Below are positions 53,345-61,754 of a stretch of DNA of 64,000 bases, piece after piece. The stretch comes from Yoonia sp. I 8.24 (GTDB lineage: Bacteria; Pseudomonadota; Alphaproteobacteria; Rhodobacterales; Rhodobacteraceae), in contig NZ_JACXGQ010000011.1 in NCBI RefSeq assembly GCF_022096995.1, positions 1-64,000 of the forward strand, in the 5' to 3' direction. Under the pieces are notes generated by a model. The model was not told the DNA's origin and did no database searches. It saw nothing but the letters and a program-made list of their open reading frames with translations. Numbering within the stretch: the stretch's first letter is position 1; every line of letters starts with the position of its first letter. The position numbers and the translations under genes are program-made.

Positions 53345-54457
53345 ATGCGGACACGTGCAGCAGTAGCAATGGCAGCGGGACAACCGCTTGAAGTGATGGA
53401 AGTGAACCTTGAGGGGCCGCGCGCGGGTGAGGTTTTAGTCGAAATCAAAGCCACTGGTCTGTGTCATACAGATGAATTCACCCGTTCCGGTGATGACCCC
53501 GAAGGGATTTTCCCGGCGATTCTAGGTCACGAAGGCGCTGGTGTCGTCATCGAAGTGGGGGAGGGTGTCACCACGCTTGAGGTCGGTGACCATGTGATTC
53601 CGCTCTACACGCCCGAGTGCCGTGAATGCGAATATTGTCTGAACCCTAAAACCAACCTCTGTCAGAAAATCCGGTCCACCCAAGGGGCGGGGCTGTTGCC
53701 TGACGGATCAACGCGGTTTTCAATGCTCGATGGGACGCCGATCCACCACTATATGGGGTGCTCGACGTTTGCGAACCACACGGTCGTACCGGAAATCGCC
53801 TTGGCCAAGGTGCGCAAGGACGCGCCATTCGACAAAATCTGCTATATCGGCTGTGGCGTGACCACAGGGATCGGGGCCGTGATCAACACGGCCAAAGTCG
53901 AAATCGGCAGCCGTGCGATTGTGTTCGGTCTTGGTGGCATCGGTTTGAACGTCTTGCAGGGGCTACGCCTTGCGGGGGCTGATCAGATTGTCGGCGTCGA
54001 TATGAATGACGGTAAAGAAGAAATGGGTCGCCATTTTGGCATGACCGATTTTGTGAACCCGGCCAAAGTAGAGGGCGATCTGGTTGCCCATCTTGTTGAA
54101 CTCACTGGCGGCGGTGCTGATTATACGTTCGATGCCACGGGCAACGTAGGTGTGATGCGCACCGCGCTTGAGGCCGCACATAAAGGCTGGGGCGAAAGCA
54201 TCATCATCGGCGTGGCCCCAGCGGGCGCTGAAATCTCTACCCGGCCATTCCAACTGGTCACTGGGCGTAGCTGGCGCGGGACCGCATTTGGCGGTGCAAA
54301 AGGACGCACGGATGTGCCTAAGATCGTCGACTGGTACATGAACGGCAAAATAGAAATCGATCCGATGATCACGCATAAGCTGAAGCTTGAAGATATCAAC
54401 GAAGGTTTTGAATTGATGCACGCCGGGAAGTCGATCCGGGCCGTTGTGGAATACTAA
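53345..54457 (+). CDS. frmA: S-(hydroxymethyl)glutathione dehydrogenase (class III ADH)
   Basis: A 370-residue zinc alcohol dehydrogenase that oxidises S-hydroxymethylglutathione, formed from formaldehyde, to S-formylglutathione with NAD. Catalytic zinc ligands are in GLCHTDE and GHEGAG, the structural zinc Cys cluster is CRECEYCLNPKTNLC, and NAD binds at FGLGGIGLNVLQG. ATG at 53345 has GGAG six bases upstream and gives the family start; ATG at 53333 lies before that SD. Works with fghA at 41990. Confidence 0.95.
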   Translation: MRTRAAVAMAAGQPLEVMEVNLEGPRAGEVLVEIKATGLCHTDEFTRSGDDPEGIFPAILGHEGAGVVIEVGEGVTTLEVGDHVIPLYTPECRECEYCLNPKTNLCQKIRSTQGAGLLPDGSTRFSMLDGTPIHHYMGCSTFANHTVVPEIALAKVRKDAPFDKICYIGCGVTTGIGAVINTAKVEIGSRAIVFGLGGIGLNVLQGLRLAGADQIVGVDMNDGKEEMGRHFGMTDFVNPAKVEGDLVAHLVELTGGGADYTFDATGNVGVMRTALEAAHKGWGESIIIGVAPAGAEISTRPFQLVTGRSWRGTAFGGAKGRTDVPKIVDWYMNGKIEIDPMITHKLKLEDINEGFELMHAGKSIRAVVEY

Positions 54458-54464
54458 TGCACTA

Positions 54465-54489
54465 TGGGCCCGGCGTTGTGTCGGGCCCA
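54465..54489. terminator. Stem-loop after frmA
   Basis: TGGGCCCG pairs perfectly with CGGGCCCA around a 9-base loop, 7 bases after the frmA stop, between convergent genes; a TTTT lies 8 bases further. Confidence 0.7.
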
Positions 54490-54505
54490 AATCCAGTTTT
54501 AGCGC

Positions 54506-55123
54506 TTAGGCACCATATTTCGCCAAAAACACTTCAACCGCGCCTTTGGCGATCCGATGTTTTTCGCTGTCTGAGAAGGTGTCGGTGATGTTGAAAAGCA
54601 TGCGGGGAAAGATATCGGCGCGGCAGAGTTCGTTGAACTGATCAGCGGCCAACGTGCGGTCTTCGATCACCAAATCGCCCTTTGAAATTGCACTTTCAAA
54701 ATAATCTTCTAGCCGACTGCGGACCAACATTGGGCCGCTTTCGTAAAACTGTTGTCCCAATTCGGGAAATCGCCCGCCTTCGCCGACGCAGACCCGAAAA
54801 ATGCGCATCCCGAATTCAGAGGTAATGAATTCCCCAATTTCGCGGGCGGCTTGATACAACACGTCTTCGACAGGGGCGTCCATGTCGATTGCCTCAATCG
54901 CCCGCTCTGCTTGTGCGCAGCATTCAGCCTTGGTGACTTGTAAGAACAAGAAACGTTTGTCTGGAAAGTAGCTATATAGGGTTGCCTTTGATACGCCTGC
55001 GGCCTTGGCGATGTCGTCCACAGATGCGCCTTCGAAGCCATCGCGCAGGAATACGGTTCGCGCGCCTTCAAGCACCTGATCGAACTTGCGTCCTTTTTTG
55101 GGTTCTACAGCGCCATCGGGCAT
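54506..55123 (-). CDS. TetR-family transcriptional regulator
   Basis: A 205-residue regulator. The N-terminal helix-turn-helix has FEGASVDDIAKAAGVSKATL and YSYFPDKRFLFLQV; the C-terminal ligand domain (TetR_C, LEDYFESAISKGDL and so on) is typical of the AcrR branch. ATG at 55123 has GAGGAGG upstream. A palindrome with the same centre of symmetry lies 30-52 bases upstream of its own start and again 27-49 bases upstream of the small exported gene, so autoregulation and control of that gene are likely. Effector unknown. Confidence 0.93.
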   Translation of the reverse strand: MPDGAVEPKKGRKFDQVLEGARTVFLRDGFEGASVDDIAKAAGVSKATLYSYFPDKRFLFLQVTKAECCAQAERAIEAIDMDAPVEDVLYQAAREIGEFITSEFGMRIFRVCVGEGGRFPELGQQFYESGPMLVRSRLEDYFESAISKGDLVIEDRTLAADQFNELCRADIFPRMLFNITDTFSDSEKHRIAKGAVEVFLAKYGA

Positions 55124-55152
55124 CGGTCCGCCTCCTCGTGGGGACCTCAACT

Positions 55153-55175
55153 ATAAACTGCCCCGTTCAGTTCAG
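55153..55175. promoter_or_regulatory. TetR operator candidate 1, upstream of tetR
   Basis: It matches the perfect palindrome at 55408 at 16 of 23 positions, and AACTG/CAGTT arms are placed symmetrically around the same centre. Lies 30 bases before the tetR start. Confidence 0.6.
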
Positions 55176-55198
55176 GCAAGCGTGACGTAGCGATGGGG

Positions 55199-55381
55199 CT
55201 ATTCTGCGATCTCTGAGCAGGCAGGCGCGTCTAGAGTTGTCAGGTCAACGCATGATTGCTCCGCAGTCGGCGTCACCGGGTGCGGCGGGTAGGTGAGCAA
55301 AGGCAGGTTAACTGAAAATGCCTGTGCCGCAGATGTGGTGAGCAATGTAGCGAGAGCGATCGTTGGGAGTAAGCGGGGCAT
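55199..55381 (-). CDS. Small exported protein controlled with tetR
   Basis: A 60-residue protein: a signal peptide to about residue 21 (cleavage after AQA), then a 39-residue mature part, Pro/Thr/Leu-rich with two Cys (SCVDLT, PACSEI) that may form one disulfide. AAAGGA precedes the ATG. It sits upstream of tetR on the same strand, 75 bases apart, with its own operator. No family recognised. Confidence 0.65.
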   Translation of the reverse strand: MPRLLPTIALATLLTTSAAQAFSVNLPLLTYPPHPVTPTAEQSCVDLTTLDAPACSEIAE

Positions 55382-55407
55382 CGGTGATTCCTTTCTTGTG
55401 TTGCAAT

Positions 55408-55430
55408 ATAAACTAAACGGTTTAGTTTAT
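55408..55430. promoter_or_regulatory. TetR operator candidate 2, perfect palindrome
   Basis: ATAAACTAAAC-G-GTTTAGTTTAT: 11-base perfect arms around one G, 27 bases before the small exported gene and about 95 before mbfA. A related pair of half-sites, AAACTGAAC (55443-55451) and GTTTAGTTT (55458-55466), follows at wider spacing. Confidence 0.75.
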
Positions 55431-55498
55431 TTCGACAAGAGGAAACTGAACCAATTTGTTTAGTTTTTAGGATTGACCGAAAGCAAGAATTGAATAGA

Positions 55499-55513
55499 TT
55501 AGAATTATTCTAA
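55499..55513. promoter_or_regulatory. Irr-type iron control element upstream of mbfA
   Basis: TTAGAA-TTA-TTCTAA, a perfect palindrome matching the ICE consensus TTTAGAAnnnTTCTAAA except for its outermost 5' base. It lies 11 bases before the mbfA ATG. Irr represses mbfA-type genes under iron limitation in related bacteria. Confidence 0.8.
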
Positions 55514-55524
55514 AATGGAGCCTC

Positions 55525-56505
55525 ATGATGATCCCCGGAATTGCCAGCCGTCGCCGCTTTAGGGATTTGTCAGAGCAGGAGATACTGGCGCTTGCAATTT
55601 CGTCCGAGGAAGACGACGGGCGCATTTACCGAAGCTATGCAAACCACTTGCGCGCTGATTTTCCCGCTTCTGCCGCCGTGTTTGATGGCATGGCCGCTGA
55701 AGAAGACGATCACCGCCGCCGCCTTATAGAAATGCACATATCGCGCTTTGGTGACGTGATCCCCCTGATCCGTCGCGAACATGTTTCGGGGTTCTATGCG
55801 CGCAGCCCTGTGTGGTTGATCGAAAATCTTGGCCTAGAACGTATCCGCGAGCAAGCCGCGCAGATGGAACACGACGCCGAACAATTCTATCTATTGGCCG
55901 CGTCCAAGACCGCAGATGCCGGGACCCGGCAGCTTTTGGGTGATCTTGCCGCCGCTGAGGCGGGGCATGCAGATACCGCCGAAGCTCTGGAAACGGAACA
56001 TCTGGGTGACGCGGAAAAGACCGCCGAAGAAGTTGCCGCCCATCGTCAGTTTGTCTTAACTTGGGTTCAGCCTGGGTTAGCTGGCTTGATGGATGGGTCT
56101 GTGTCGACACTGGCGCCGATATTTGCCGTCGCATTCGCGACCCAAGATACATGGACCACATTTCTTGTTGGGCTTGCCGCATCGGTTGGGGCGGGAATTT
56201 CAATGGGCTTTACCGAAGCTGCGTCAGATGATGGCCAGCTTTCGGGTCGCGGTTCGCCCATCAAACGTGGGATTGCGGCCGGGGTGATGACAACGCTCGG
56301 CGGGCTTGGGCACGCGATGCCTTACCTCATTCCAGAATTTTGGACCGCAACAATTATCGCGCTTGTCGTGGTCTTTGTTGAGCTTTGGGCGATTGCCTGG
56401 ATTCAAAACCGCTACATGAACACACCGTTTATGCGCGCTGCGTTTCAAGTGGTCTTGGGGGGGGCATTGGTGTTCGCGGCAGGCGCGTTGATCGGGTCAG
56501 GTTAG
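55525..56505 (+). CDS. mbfA: Iron exporter MbfA: ferritin-like domain fused to VIT1/CCC1 transporter
   Basis: A 326-residue two-domain protein. The N-terminal ferritin-like four-helix part (about residues 15-150) has di-iron carboxylates and His in AISSEEDDGRIYRS, FDGMAAEEDDHRRRL, EHDAEQFYLLA and AAAEAGHADTAE. The C-terminal VIT1/CCC1 part has about five helices, beginning LAGLMDGSVSTLAPIFAVA. Homologues in Bradyrhizobium and Agrobacterium export iron and protect against peroxide. The Irr-type box just upstream agrees. The stop shares TTAG with the convergent GNAT gene. Confidence 0.93.
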   Translation: MMIPGIASRRRFRDLSEQEILALAISSEEDDGRIYRSYANHLRADFPASAAVFDGMAAEEDDHRRRLIEMHISRFGDVIPLIRREHVSGFYARSPVWLIENLGLERIREQAAQMEHDAEQFYLLAASKTADAGTRQLLGDLAAAEAGHADTAEALETEHLGDAEKTAEEVAAHRQFVLTWVQPGLAGLMDGSVSTLAPIFAVAFATQDTWTTFLVGLAASVGAGISMGFTEAASDDGQLSGRGSPIKRGIAAGVMTTLGGLGHAMPYLIPEFWTATIIALVVVFVELWAIAWIQNRYMNTPFMRAAFQVVLGGALVFAAGALIGSG

Positions 56506-57080
56506 ACGTCGCGGACCAAAGTGCTTGCAGTACTAAATCCGAAGATGTGCCGCAAAATACCCATTTTATGGGTCTCGACCTCGCGGAACCCTTCGTGCAG
56601 GTAGAGCGCCCGCGCGCGTGGGTTCGTGTCCACCACATCAAGCCGAACCTGCCGATAGCCCCGTCGTTTGGCCTCTGCGCTGATTTCATTTAACAGTGCC
56701 GTGCCGACCCCTTTGCCGCGCGCTTCATGGGCGACGAAAAGCCCGTCCATCAAGAAACGTTCGTTTTCTGTGTCGCGTTCAAGGGTCCCCATCAGCCGGA
56801 CCCGGATCGCAGCGCCAACCCAGCCGTAAACTTTGCGGATATCTGTGAAGCTGCCGCCAACAAGCGCACCCTGCGCGGTTTTAAAACCGGCCACCCCGAT
56901 CAAGCGCCCCTGCGCGTCATGGGCGCAAATCCCATGATCCGATCGCATCACCCGGTTGATATAGACGAGCGCGCGATATTTTGGCCCCATGGTAAAGCCA
57001 AGCTTTGTGCCAAAAGCCTCCCAATAAAGGGCCGCTGCTTCGCCGCGACTGGCGTCGGGAATACCAACTGTAATTTTCAT
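56502..57080 (-). CDS. GNAT-family N-acetyltransferase
   Basis: A 192-residue GNAT enzyme. Acetyl-CoA binding motif A is LFVAHEARGKGVGTALLNEI, followed by RLDVVDTNPRARALYLHEGF, the standard substrate-side pattern. Substrate unknown. ATG at 57080 overlaps the moeA stop by 4 bases, so it is the last gene of the molybdenum-cofactor operon; whether it serves that pathway is unclear. Confidence 0.9.
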   Translation of the reverse strand: MKITVGIPDASRGEAAALYWEAFGTKLGFTMGPKYRALVYINRVMRSDHGICAHDAQGRLIGVAGFKTAQGALVGGSFTDIRKVYGWVGAAIRVRLMGTLERDTENERFLMDGLFVAHEARGKGVGTALLNEISAEAKRRGYRQVRLDVVDTNPRARALYLHEGFREVETHKMGILRHIFGFSTASTLVRDV

Positions 57081-59161
57081 AGCGCGAAGTTTCCAAAAGG
57101 AATGAAACGGACCAGATCGCCCGGTGTCACCTTTTGCGCGGGATCGTCCAATTCGACAAGCCCTGTCGCCCAACTTAGTCCAGAAACCCTGCCTGACCCT
57201 TCGGAAGCAAAGACCTCTACGCGGCCATCCGCAACCCGGGCACGCAAATATTCACGACGACCCGCTTTTTTAGACTTCGCAAAGGCGGCGGGTAAAAGAT
57301 AGCCTTCGGTGTCGGCCCAGCCGCCGCCCGCCAATTGGCGCAGTGCAGGGCGCGCAAATATCAAAGTGCAGACCATCGCCGCAACCGGATTGCCGGGCAG
57401 CCCAAAAACGGGGGTGTCTTTCCACAACCCCAGCGCCAGCGGGCGTCCCGGCTTCATCGCAATCCGCCAAAGCGCAAATGACCCAGTGTCAGCGAGCAAC
57501 GCAGACATATGGTCTTCGTCCCCCGCAGATGCCCCGCCAGAACTCAGGATCACATCACAGCGCGCGCTGGCTTCATCCAAGATCGCCCGCAGCTTAGGGC
57601 GGTCATCGGGTGCGCGTCCAAGATCGATAACCTCATAACCCCAGTCTGCCACAACCGCGCAGAGCATAGGGCGATTGGCGTCGAATATCTGCCCTTCATG
57701 CGCGGGTGTGCCGGGGTCACGTAATTCATCCCCCGTCGATAAGATGCCAACGCGCAAGCGTTCACGTACCTTAATATGCCCCACGCCAGCGGCAGCCATT
57801 GTGCCGATGTCTGCTGACGTGATCTTGTGCCCCGCTGAAAGAATGACATCGCCTTTGCGCATATCTTCGCCTGCGTCACGGGCGTTTGAACCTTTTTTCA
57901 GTGGCCCACGAAATGCGATTCGAGTTTCAGTCGCGGCGACGTCTTCTTGTAAAATGACGGTATCGACGCCCTGCGGGAGGTTGGCACCGGTTAAAATACG
58001 GATCGCCGTGCCGGGCGGGACGGCGTGGGTGTAGGGCTGCCCAGCAGCGGAACGCCCCGCGAGCAGAGGCAAATCATGGGTGCCAGCGGGGATTGGCCCG
58101 GCAAACCCATAGCCATCAACGGCAGAATTAGGGGCGGGCGGGTGCGATCGGGCCGCATATATATCTTCTGCCAAAATCCGGTGCGTCGCCTGCCCGATTG
58201 GTACCTCTGCAACATCCGTCACCGCGCCAAGCTGGTCGCGTAGATGCGCGAGCGCTGTGTCAACCGGGGTCCAATAGGCCCCTTGCGGCATCGCAAAACA
58301 ATCATTTCGCAGCGCAGGCGGCGCGAGACTGGCGCGCAAAATGTCCGCTGATCCTGCTCCAAGCACCCAGCCTTCGGGCGTCGGCGCAACATCTATCATC
58401 GCATCCATTTCATCCGGGGTAAGCGCCGAAAACGCGCGGGCATATAGGGCCACCTGCGCGGCATCTTTGATCGGCTCTGGGGAAGCAGTGACAAGATCGG
58501 GAAGTTGCGAAAAATAGGTCTCGGCCATGACGATCTGCGCGTCAGGGGATTGAAACGGCCAAACGCAAATATCTGCGCCAAAATGATGACGCAATCGCGA
58601 AAGCGTCGGCAGCCCCATGATGACTTGGCCGCCAACCGCGCCAGCCCCCGCCAATTGCCATGGTGAAAAACTGCCTTTGATCGCGAGATCTGCTGCGCGT
58701 TTTTCTGGCAACCCGTGATCCCGTCGGTCATTGCCTTTGCGGGGAAGCCCCTGAATATCGCGTTGCAAACCGTTGAACCAAAACGGTCCCACGCCGGGAA
58801 ATAGGGCGTTGATGTCCCCCGCAAGATCAAAGCGGTTATTGGCGTTTGAACTATCTTCCACACGCGCGGCAAACCAATCCCATAGGCCCAGCGTGTCTTC
58901 AGAGCCGATCAAATGCGTGGCGAAACCTGTGGGGTAGGCGAAGCACAGATCGAATGCCAAAAGCACGCGCAGCCCTTGGTCGCGCAGGTCGGTCAGCATG
59001 TCGCGCAGCCAGCCTTCTGCCACCTGCCTATTGCGGAAGTAGATCGGAGGTTCGGACACGCCGCCCGCGCCAATCGCCGCCCAGATCGCGTCTTTTTTCG
59101 GGGTTGCGCCCCGGTCATTGCCGCCAGACCAATCCACCATGATGACCCGGTCAAATTTCAT
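57077..59161 (-). CDS. moeA: MoeA molybdotransferase fused to an N-terminal RNase H-like domain
   Basis: A 694-residue fusion. From about residue 290 it is a full MoeA/gephyrin-E domain, inserting molybdate into adenylated molybdopterin: NSAVDGYGFA, STGDELRDPG, SSGGASAGDEDHM and GLPGNPVAAMV are all present. The N-terminal about 270 residues open with VIMVDWSGGNDRG and include VLLAFDLCFAYPTGF and HGLPEKRAADL, which resemble DUF429-type predicted RNase H-fold proteins. MoeA alone is about 400 residues, so the fusion is unusual. It overlaps mobB and the GNAT gene by 4 bases each. Confidence 0.9.
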   Translation of the reverse strand: MKFDRVIMVDWSGGNDRGATPKKDAIWAAIGAGGVSEPPIYFRNRQVAEGWLRDMLTDLRDQGLRVLLAFDLCFAYPTGFATHLIGSEDTLGLWDWFAARVEDSSNANNRFDLAGDINALFPGVGPFWFNGLQRDIQGLPRKGNDRRDHGLPEKRAADLAIKGSFSPWQLAGAGAVGGQVIMGLPTLSRLRHHFGADICVWPFQSPDAQIVMAETYFSQLPDLVTASPEPIKDAAQVALYARAFSALTPDEMDAMIDVAPTPEGWVLGAGSADILRASLAPPALRNDCFAMPQGAYWTPVDTALAHLRDQLGAVTDVAEVPIGQATHRILAEDIYAARSHPPAPNSAVDGYGFAGPIPAGTHDLPLLAGRSAAGQPYTHAVPPGTAIRILTGANLPQGVDTVILQEDVAATETRIAFRGPLKKGSNARDAGEDMRKGDVILSAGHKITSADIGTMAAAGVGHIKVRERLRVGILSTGDELRDPGTPAHEGQIFDANRPMLCAVVADWGYEVIDLGRAPDDRPKLRAILDEASARCDVILSSGGASAGDEDHMSALLADTGSFALWRIAMKPGRPLALGLWKDTPVFGLPGNPVAAMVCTLIFARPALRQLAGGGWADTEGYLLPAAFAKSKKAGRREYLRARVADGRVEVFASEGSGRVSGLSWATGLVELDDPAQKVTPGDLVRFIPFGNFAL

Positions 59162-59649
59162 AGCCCGACCTCAGCGAGGATAAAATCAGCAATGGCCGCC
59201 GTGTCGTCCAGATTAAAAACCGGGCGATCGGTATCGAAAGGCGTGTCAGATGCGATGGCGCGGATGCTGGTGTCTTCTGGCGCGATCAGCGGATTGTTGG
59301 CCTCTGCGCGAAAGGCTTCGATCTTGGGGTGGGCGTCGCGTTTGTAGCCTTCGATCAAGATCAGATCGACCGGGGCAAGCTGCGCCAGAAGGTCAGAAAG
59401 CGGGGGTTCTGGTTGGTCACGTAGCTCTGTCATCAAGGCCCAGCGCGACTGCGATGCTAAAAGCACCTGCTGCGCCCCCGCAGCCCGGTGGCGGTAGCTG
59501 TCTTTTGCGGGCTGATCGACGTCAAAGCTGTGATGCGCGTGTTTGATGGTCGAAACGCGCAGGCCGCGCCCGTTAATTTCAGTCACCAGACGTTCCATCA
59601 GCCCAGTTTTACCTGCGTTTTTATAGCCAACGATTCCGTAAATTTTCAT
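59158..59649 (-). CDS. mobB: Molybdopterin-guanine dinucleotide biosynthesis protein B
   Basis: A 163-residue P-loop GTP-binding adaptor for MobA. Walker A is GYKNAGKTGLMERL, followed by VSTIKHAHHSFDVD, and LILIEGYKRDAHPKIE is the family Walker-B region. It is non-essential but raises MGD formation. Overlaps mobA and moeA by 4 bases each. Confidence 0.95.
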   Translation of the reverse strand: MKIYGIVGYKNAGKTGLMERLVTEINGRGLRVSTIKHAHHSFDVDQPAKDSYRHRAAGAQQVLLASQSRWALMTELRDQPEPPLSDLLAQLAPVDLILIEGYKRDAHPKIEAFRAEANNPLIAPEDTSIRAIASDTPFDTDRPVFNLDDTAAIADFILAEVGL

Positions 59650-60233
59650 AGCATGGCCTGCGCTTTGACCAGATCATCTGGCGTGTTCACATTGAAAAAA
59701 GCCGCGTCATCTGCGAATTCAGCGTATCCCGCCCTATGTTTTTCGGTCCAGAGAACGACTTTGCGCAATCCGCCTTGCAAGGCCAAGCGGAGGTCTTCGC
59801 GCAGCGCCACGGGCCACAAGCCGAATGTCGGTTGTCGCCCGCTTGGGCTGGTTGCGAGTGCAAGGTCTGCGCCCGCGTTTTCGGCGGCGAGCATCAGTTG
59901 TGGCACCAGATCGCAGGGAAAAAACGGTGTGTCTGCGGCGGCGGTTACGATATGGCTTGCCCCGCGTTGTGCCGCCCAATCCATCCCGGCCAAAACGCCC
60001 GATAGCGGCCCGGCAAAGCCCGCGATACTATCTGCGATCACGGGTAGGTCGATGCCCGCAAACCGCGCGGCATCCCCATTTGCGTTCAACGCGACGCCCC
60101 CGACCTGTGGTTCTAATCGATCAATCACATGCGACAGGATTGTGCCCGCGCCAAGCGGTAAAAGCGCTTTGTCGCCGCCGCCCATACGGGTTGCTTGTCC
60201 GCCAGCAAGGATTACGCCCAAAGGTTGGATCAT
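59646..60233 (-). CDS. mobA: Molybdenum cofactor guanylyltransferase
   Basis: A 195-residue nucleotidyltransferase that joins GMP to molybdopterin, giving MGD for DMSO-reductase-family enzymes such as formate dehydrogenase. The N-terminal LAGGQATRMGGGDKALLPLG binds GTP, and TAAADTPFFPCDLV carries the metal-binding Asp. First of the tight mobA-mobB-moeA-GNAT block. Confidence 0.95.
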   Translation of the reverse strand: MIQPLGVILAGGQATRMGGGDKALLPLGAGTILSHVIDRLEPQVGGVALNANGDAARFAGIDLPVIADSIAGFAGPLSGVLAGMDWAAQRGASHIVTAAADTPFFPCDLVPQLMLAAENAGADLALATSPSGRQPTFGLWPVALREDLRLALQGGLRKVVLWTEKHRAGYAEFADDAAFFNVNTPDDLVKAQAML

Positions 60234-60263
60234 TTTTGCACCCCGTCTGCGACGCGATGCATC

Positions 60264-60283
60264 CGCCTCCGGCGGGAGTATTT
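60264..60283 (+). repeat. Dispersed hairpin motif, family B, copy 2
   Basis: CGCC-TCC-GGCG leading into GGAGTATTT, between the YcxB-like gene and mobA. Compared with copy 1 (18231) two stem positions are exchanged so that pairing is kept. Confidence 0.55.
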
Positions 60284-60303
60284 AGGGCAAGATGATATGG
60301 GGG

Positions 60304-60816
60304 TCATTGTGCGCTTTGCCAACGCAAAATTTGCGCCTCAAGATCATGGGGGGGCATGCCATCAGGCAAGTCTTCCTTGGAGATTGGCAATGTCCGTTCC
60401 GGTTCCACACGAATAAGGATTCCTTCTTTTCTCACTTCAGGTGGCGGAAGTGCGGCCCACGAAACCCAAGTCGCAGAGGTTCTCGATTTGAAGTGTACAC
60501 CGTCGGCGTCGAGTGTGACCTGTTGTGGCCAAGATTTTATTTGGAGAGCGAAATGTGGAGCAGCCTTACGATAGATGTAGGGCTTAATTTTTAACTCAAA
60601 TATGCGATGGGCAAGGTATCCAGAAGCAAATCCTAATAATATGTGTGAATCGATGTACCCCAAAAACAATAACGCAATTGGCAAAACAATTATCAACGTA
60701 CGCCCGAGCTCGCCAAACCACGCATATCGAGGCATGTGATACCGGCTGCCACGTACGATACTTAAGCATCGTTGTATCTGCGCCGCGTCGGAATAAACGA
60801 GATCAATTTGCTTCAC
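60304..60816 (-). CDS. YcxB-like membrane protein in an AT-rich insert
   Basis: A 170-residue protein with two adjacent hydrophobic segments near residues 37-70 (TLIIVLPIALLFLGYI and ILLGFASGYLAHRIF) and a C-terminal PH-like part with VTLDADGVHFKSRTSATWVS, as in YcxB family proteins. Function unknown. The start is GTG at 60816, overlapping the fdhD stop as GTGA. I count 75 G+C in the 180 bases 60541-60720 (about 42%), lower than the flanking fdhD and mobA, so it is a probable late arrival in the operon. Confidence 0.7.
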   Translation of the reverse strand: MKQIDLVYSDAAQIQRCLSIVRGSRYHMPRYAWFGELGRTLIIVLPIALLFLGYIDSHILLGFASGYLAHRIFELKIKPYIYRKAAPHFALQIKSWPQQVTLDADGVHFKSRTSATWVSWAALPPPEVRKEGILIRVEPERTLPISKEDLPDGMPPHDLEAQILRWQSAQ

Positions 60817-61694
60817 GGTCGCCCCTTTCGCCCAGATTTTTTGGGTTCGTCGGCGATTTGATCGGGGTCAGCGTCGCGGGTTAGGCGGGCGTCGCCCGAC
60901 AGGCAGACAAACCGTTGGCCTTTCATCCGCCCGATCAACGTCAGCCCGACCTGATGCGCGATTTCGACGCCCCACGCGGTAAACCCCGAGCGCGATGCGA
61001 GAGTCGGGATGCCCATTAATGCGGTCTTGATCACCATTTCGGATGTTAGTCGGCCAGTGGTGTAGAGGATTTTATCGTCGGGTTTAACTTGCTCAGAAAG
61101 CATCCAGCCGGCGATTTTATCAACGGCGTTATGGCGGCCGACGTCTTCCATGTAGACCAGCGGTCGGTCGCCTTGGCATAGCACGGTTCCGTGTATCGCG
61201 CCTGCAGAGAGATAGAGCGATGGCGTGCGGTTAATCTTGGCGGCAAGCGTATAGAGGTCAGACGTTTTTACGGGCGTGGCGGGCAGGGTCACATTCTCAA
61301 GCCCTTCCATCATGTCGCCAAAGACCGTGCCGACAGCGCAGCCGCTGGTGCGGGTCTTTTTCTTAAGCTTGTCTTCAAATATGGTTTTATTGTCGGTGCG
61401 CACGACAACCACATCAAGCTCTGCATCGTAATCGACCCCGGTGATTGTGTCTGCGTCGCGCAGCATGCCTTGGTTACGCAAAAAGCCGAGTGCGAGGTAT
61501 TCTGGGTAGTCGCCAATGGTCATCGCGGTCACGATTTCTTGGGCGTTTAGGTAGATGGTCAGTGGGCGTTCTTCGATCACGTTAAGATCAATGGGTTGAC
61601 CATGTTGATCGGTCCCGGTGACGGCCCGCGTCAGCCCTTCGCTTTGCATGCGCGGGGCGATTAGGTAATCTGTCGTATTCTCAAGTTGCGCCAA
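60813..61694 (-). CDS. fdhD: Formate dehydrogenase accessory sulfurtransferase
   Basis: A 293-residue FdhD, which binds MGD and passes sulfur from a cysteine desulfurase to the molybdenum cofactor of formate dehydrogenase. The conserved EERPLTIYLNAQEI opening, the TSGCAVG loop (a single Cys, where E. coli has CxxC) and EDVGRHNAVDKIAGW are present. A TTG start at 61694 is assumed; ATG at 61649 is an alternative. Formate dehydrogenase genes are not in the window, but mobA/mobB/moeA downstream fit the pathway. Confidence 0.93.
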   Translation of the reverse strand: MAQLENTTDYLIAPRMQSEGLTRAVTGTDQHGQPIDLNVIEERPLTIYLNAQEIVTAMTIGDYPEYLALGFLRNQGMLRDADTITGVDYDAELDVVVVRTDNKTIFEDKLKKKTRTSGCAVGTVFGDMMEGLENVTLPATPVKTSDLYTLAAKINRTPSLYLSAGAIHGTVLCQGDRPLVYMEDVGRHNAVDKIAGWMLSEQVKPDDKILYTTGRLTSEMVIKTALMGIPTLASRSGFTAWGVEIAHQVGLTLIGRMKGQRFVCLSGDARLTRDADPDQIADEPKKSGRKGRP

Positions 61695-61754
61695 TTGCCA
61701 TTCCCGGTTTGCAGGTCTAAGCCTATCGTAATGGGCTCAGGCTAGGGGAAAGAG

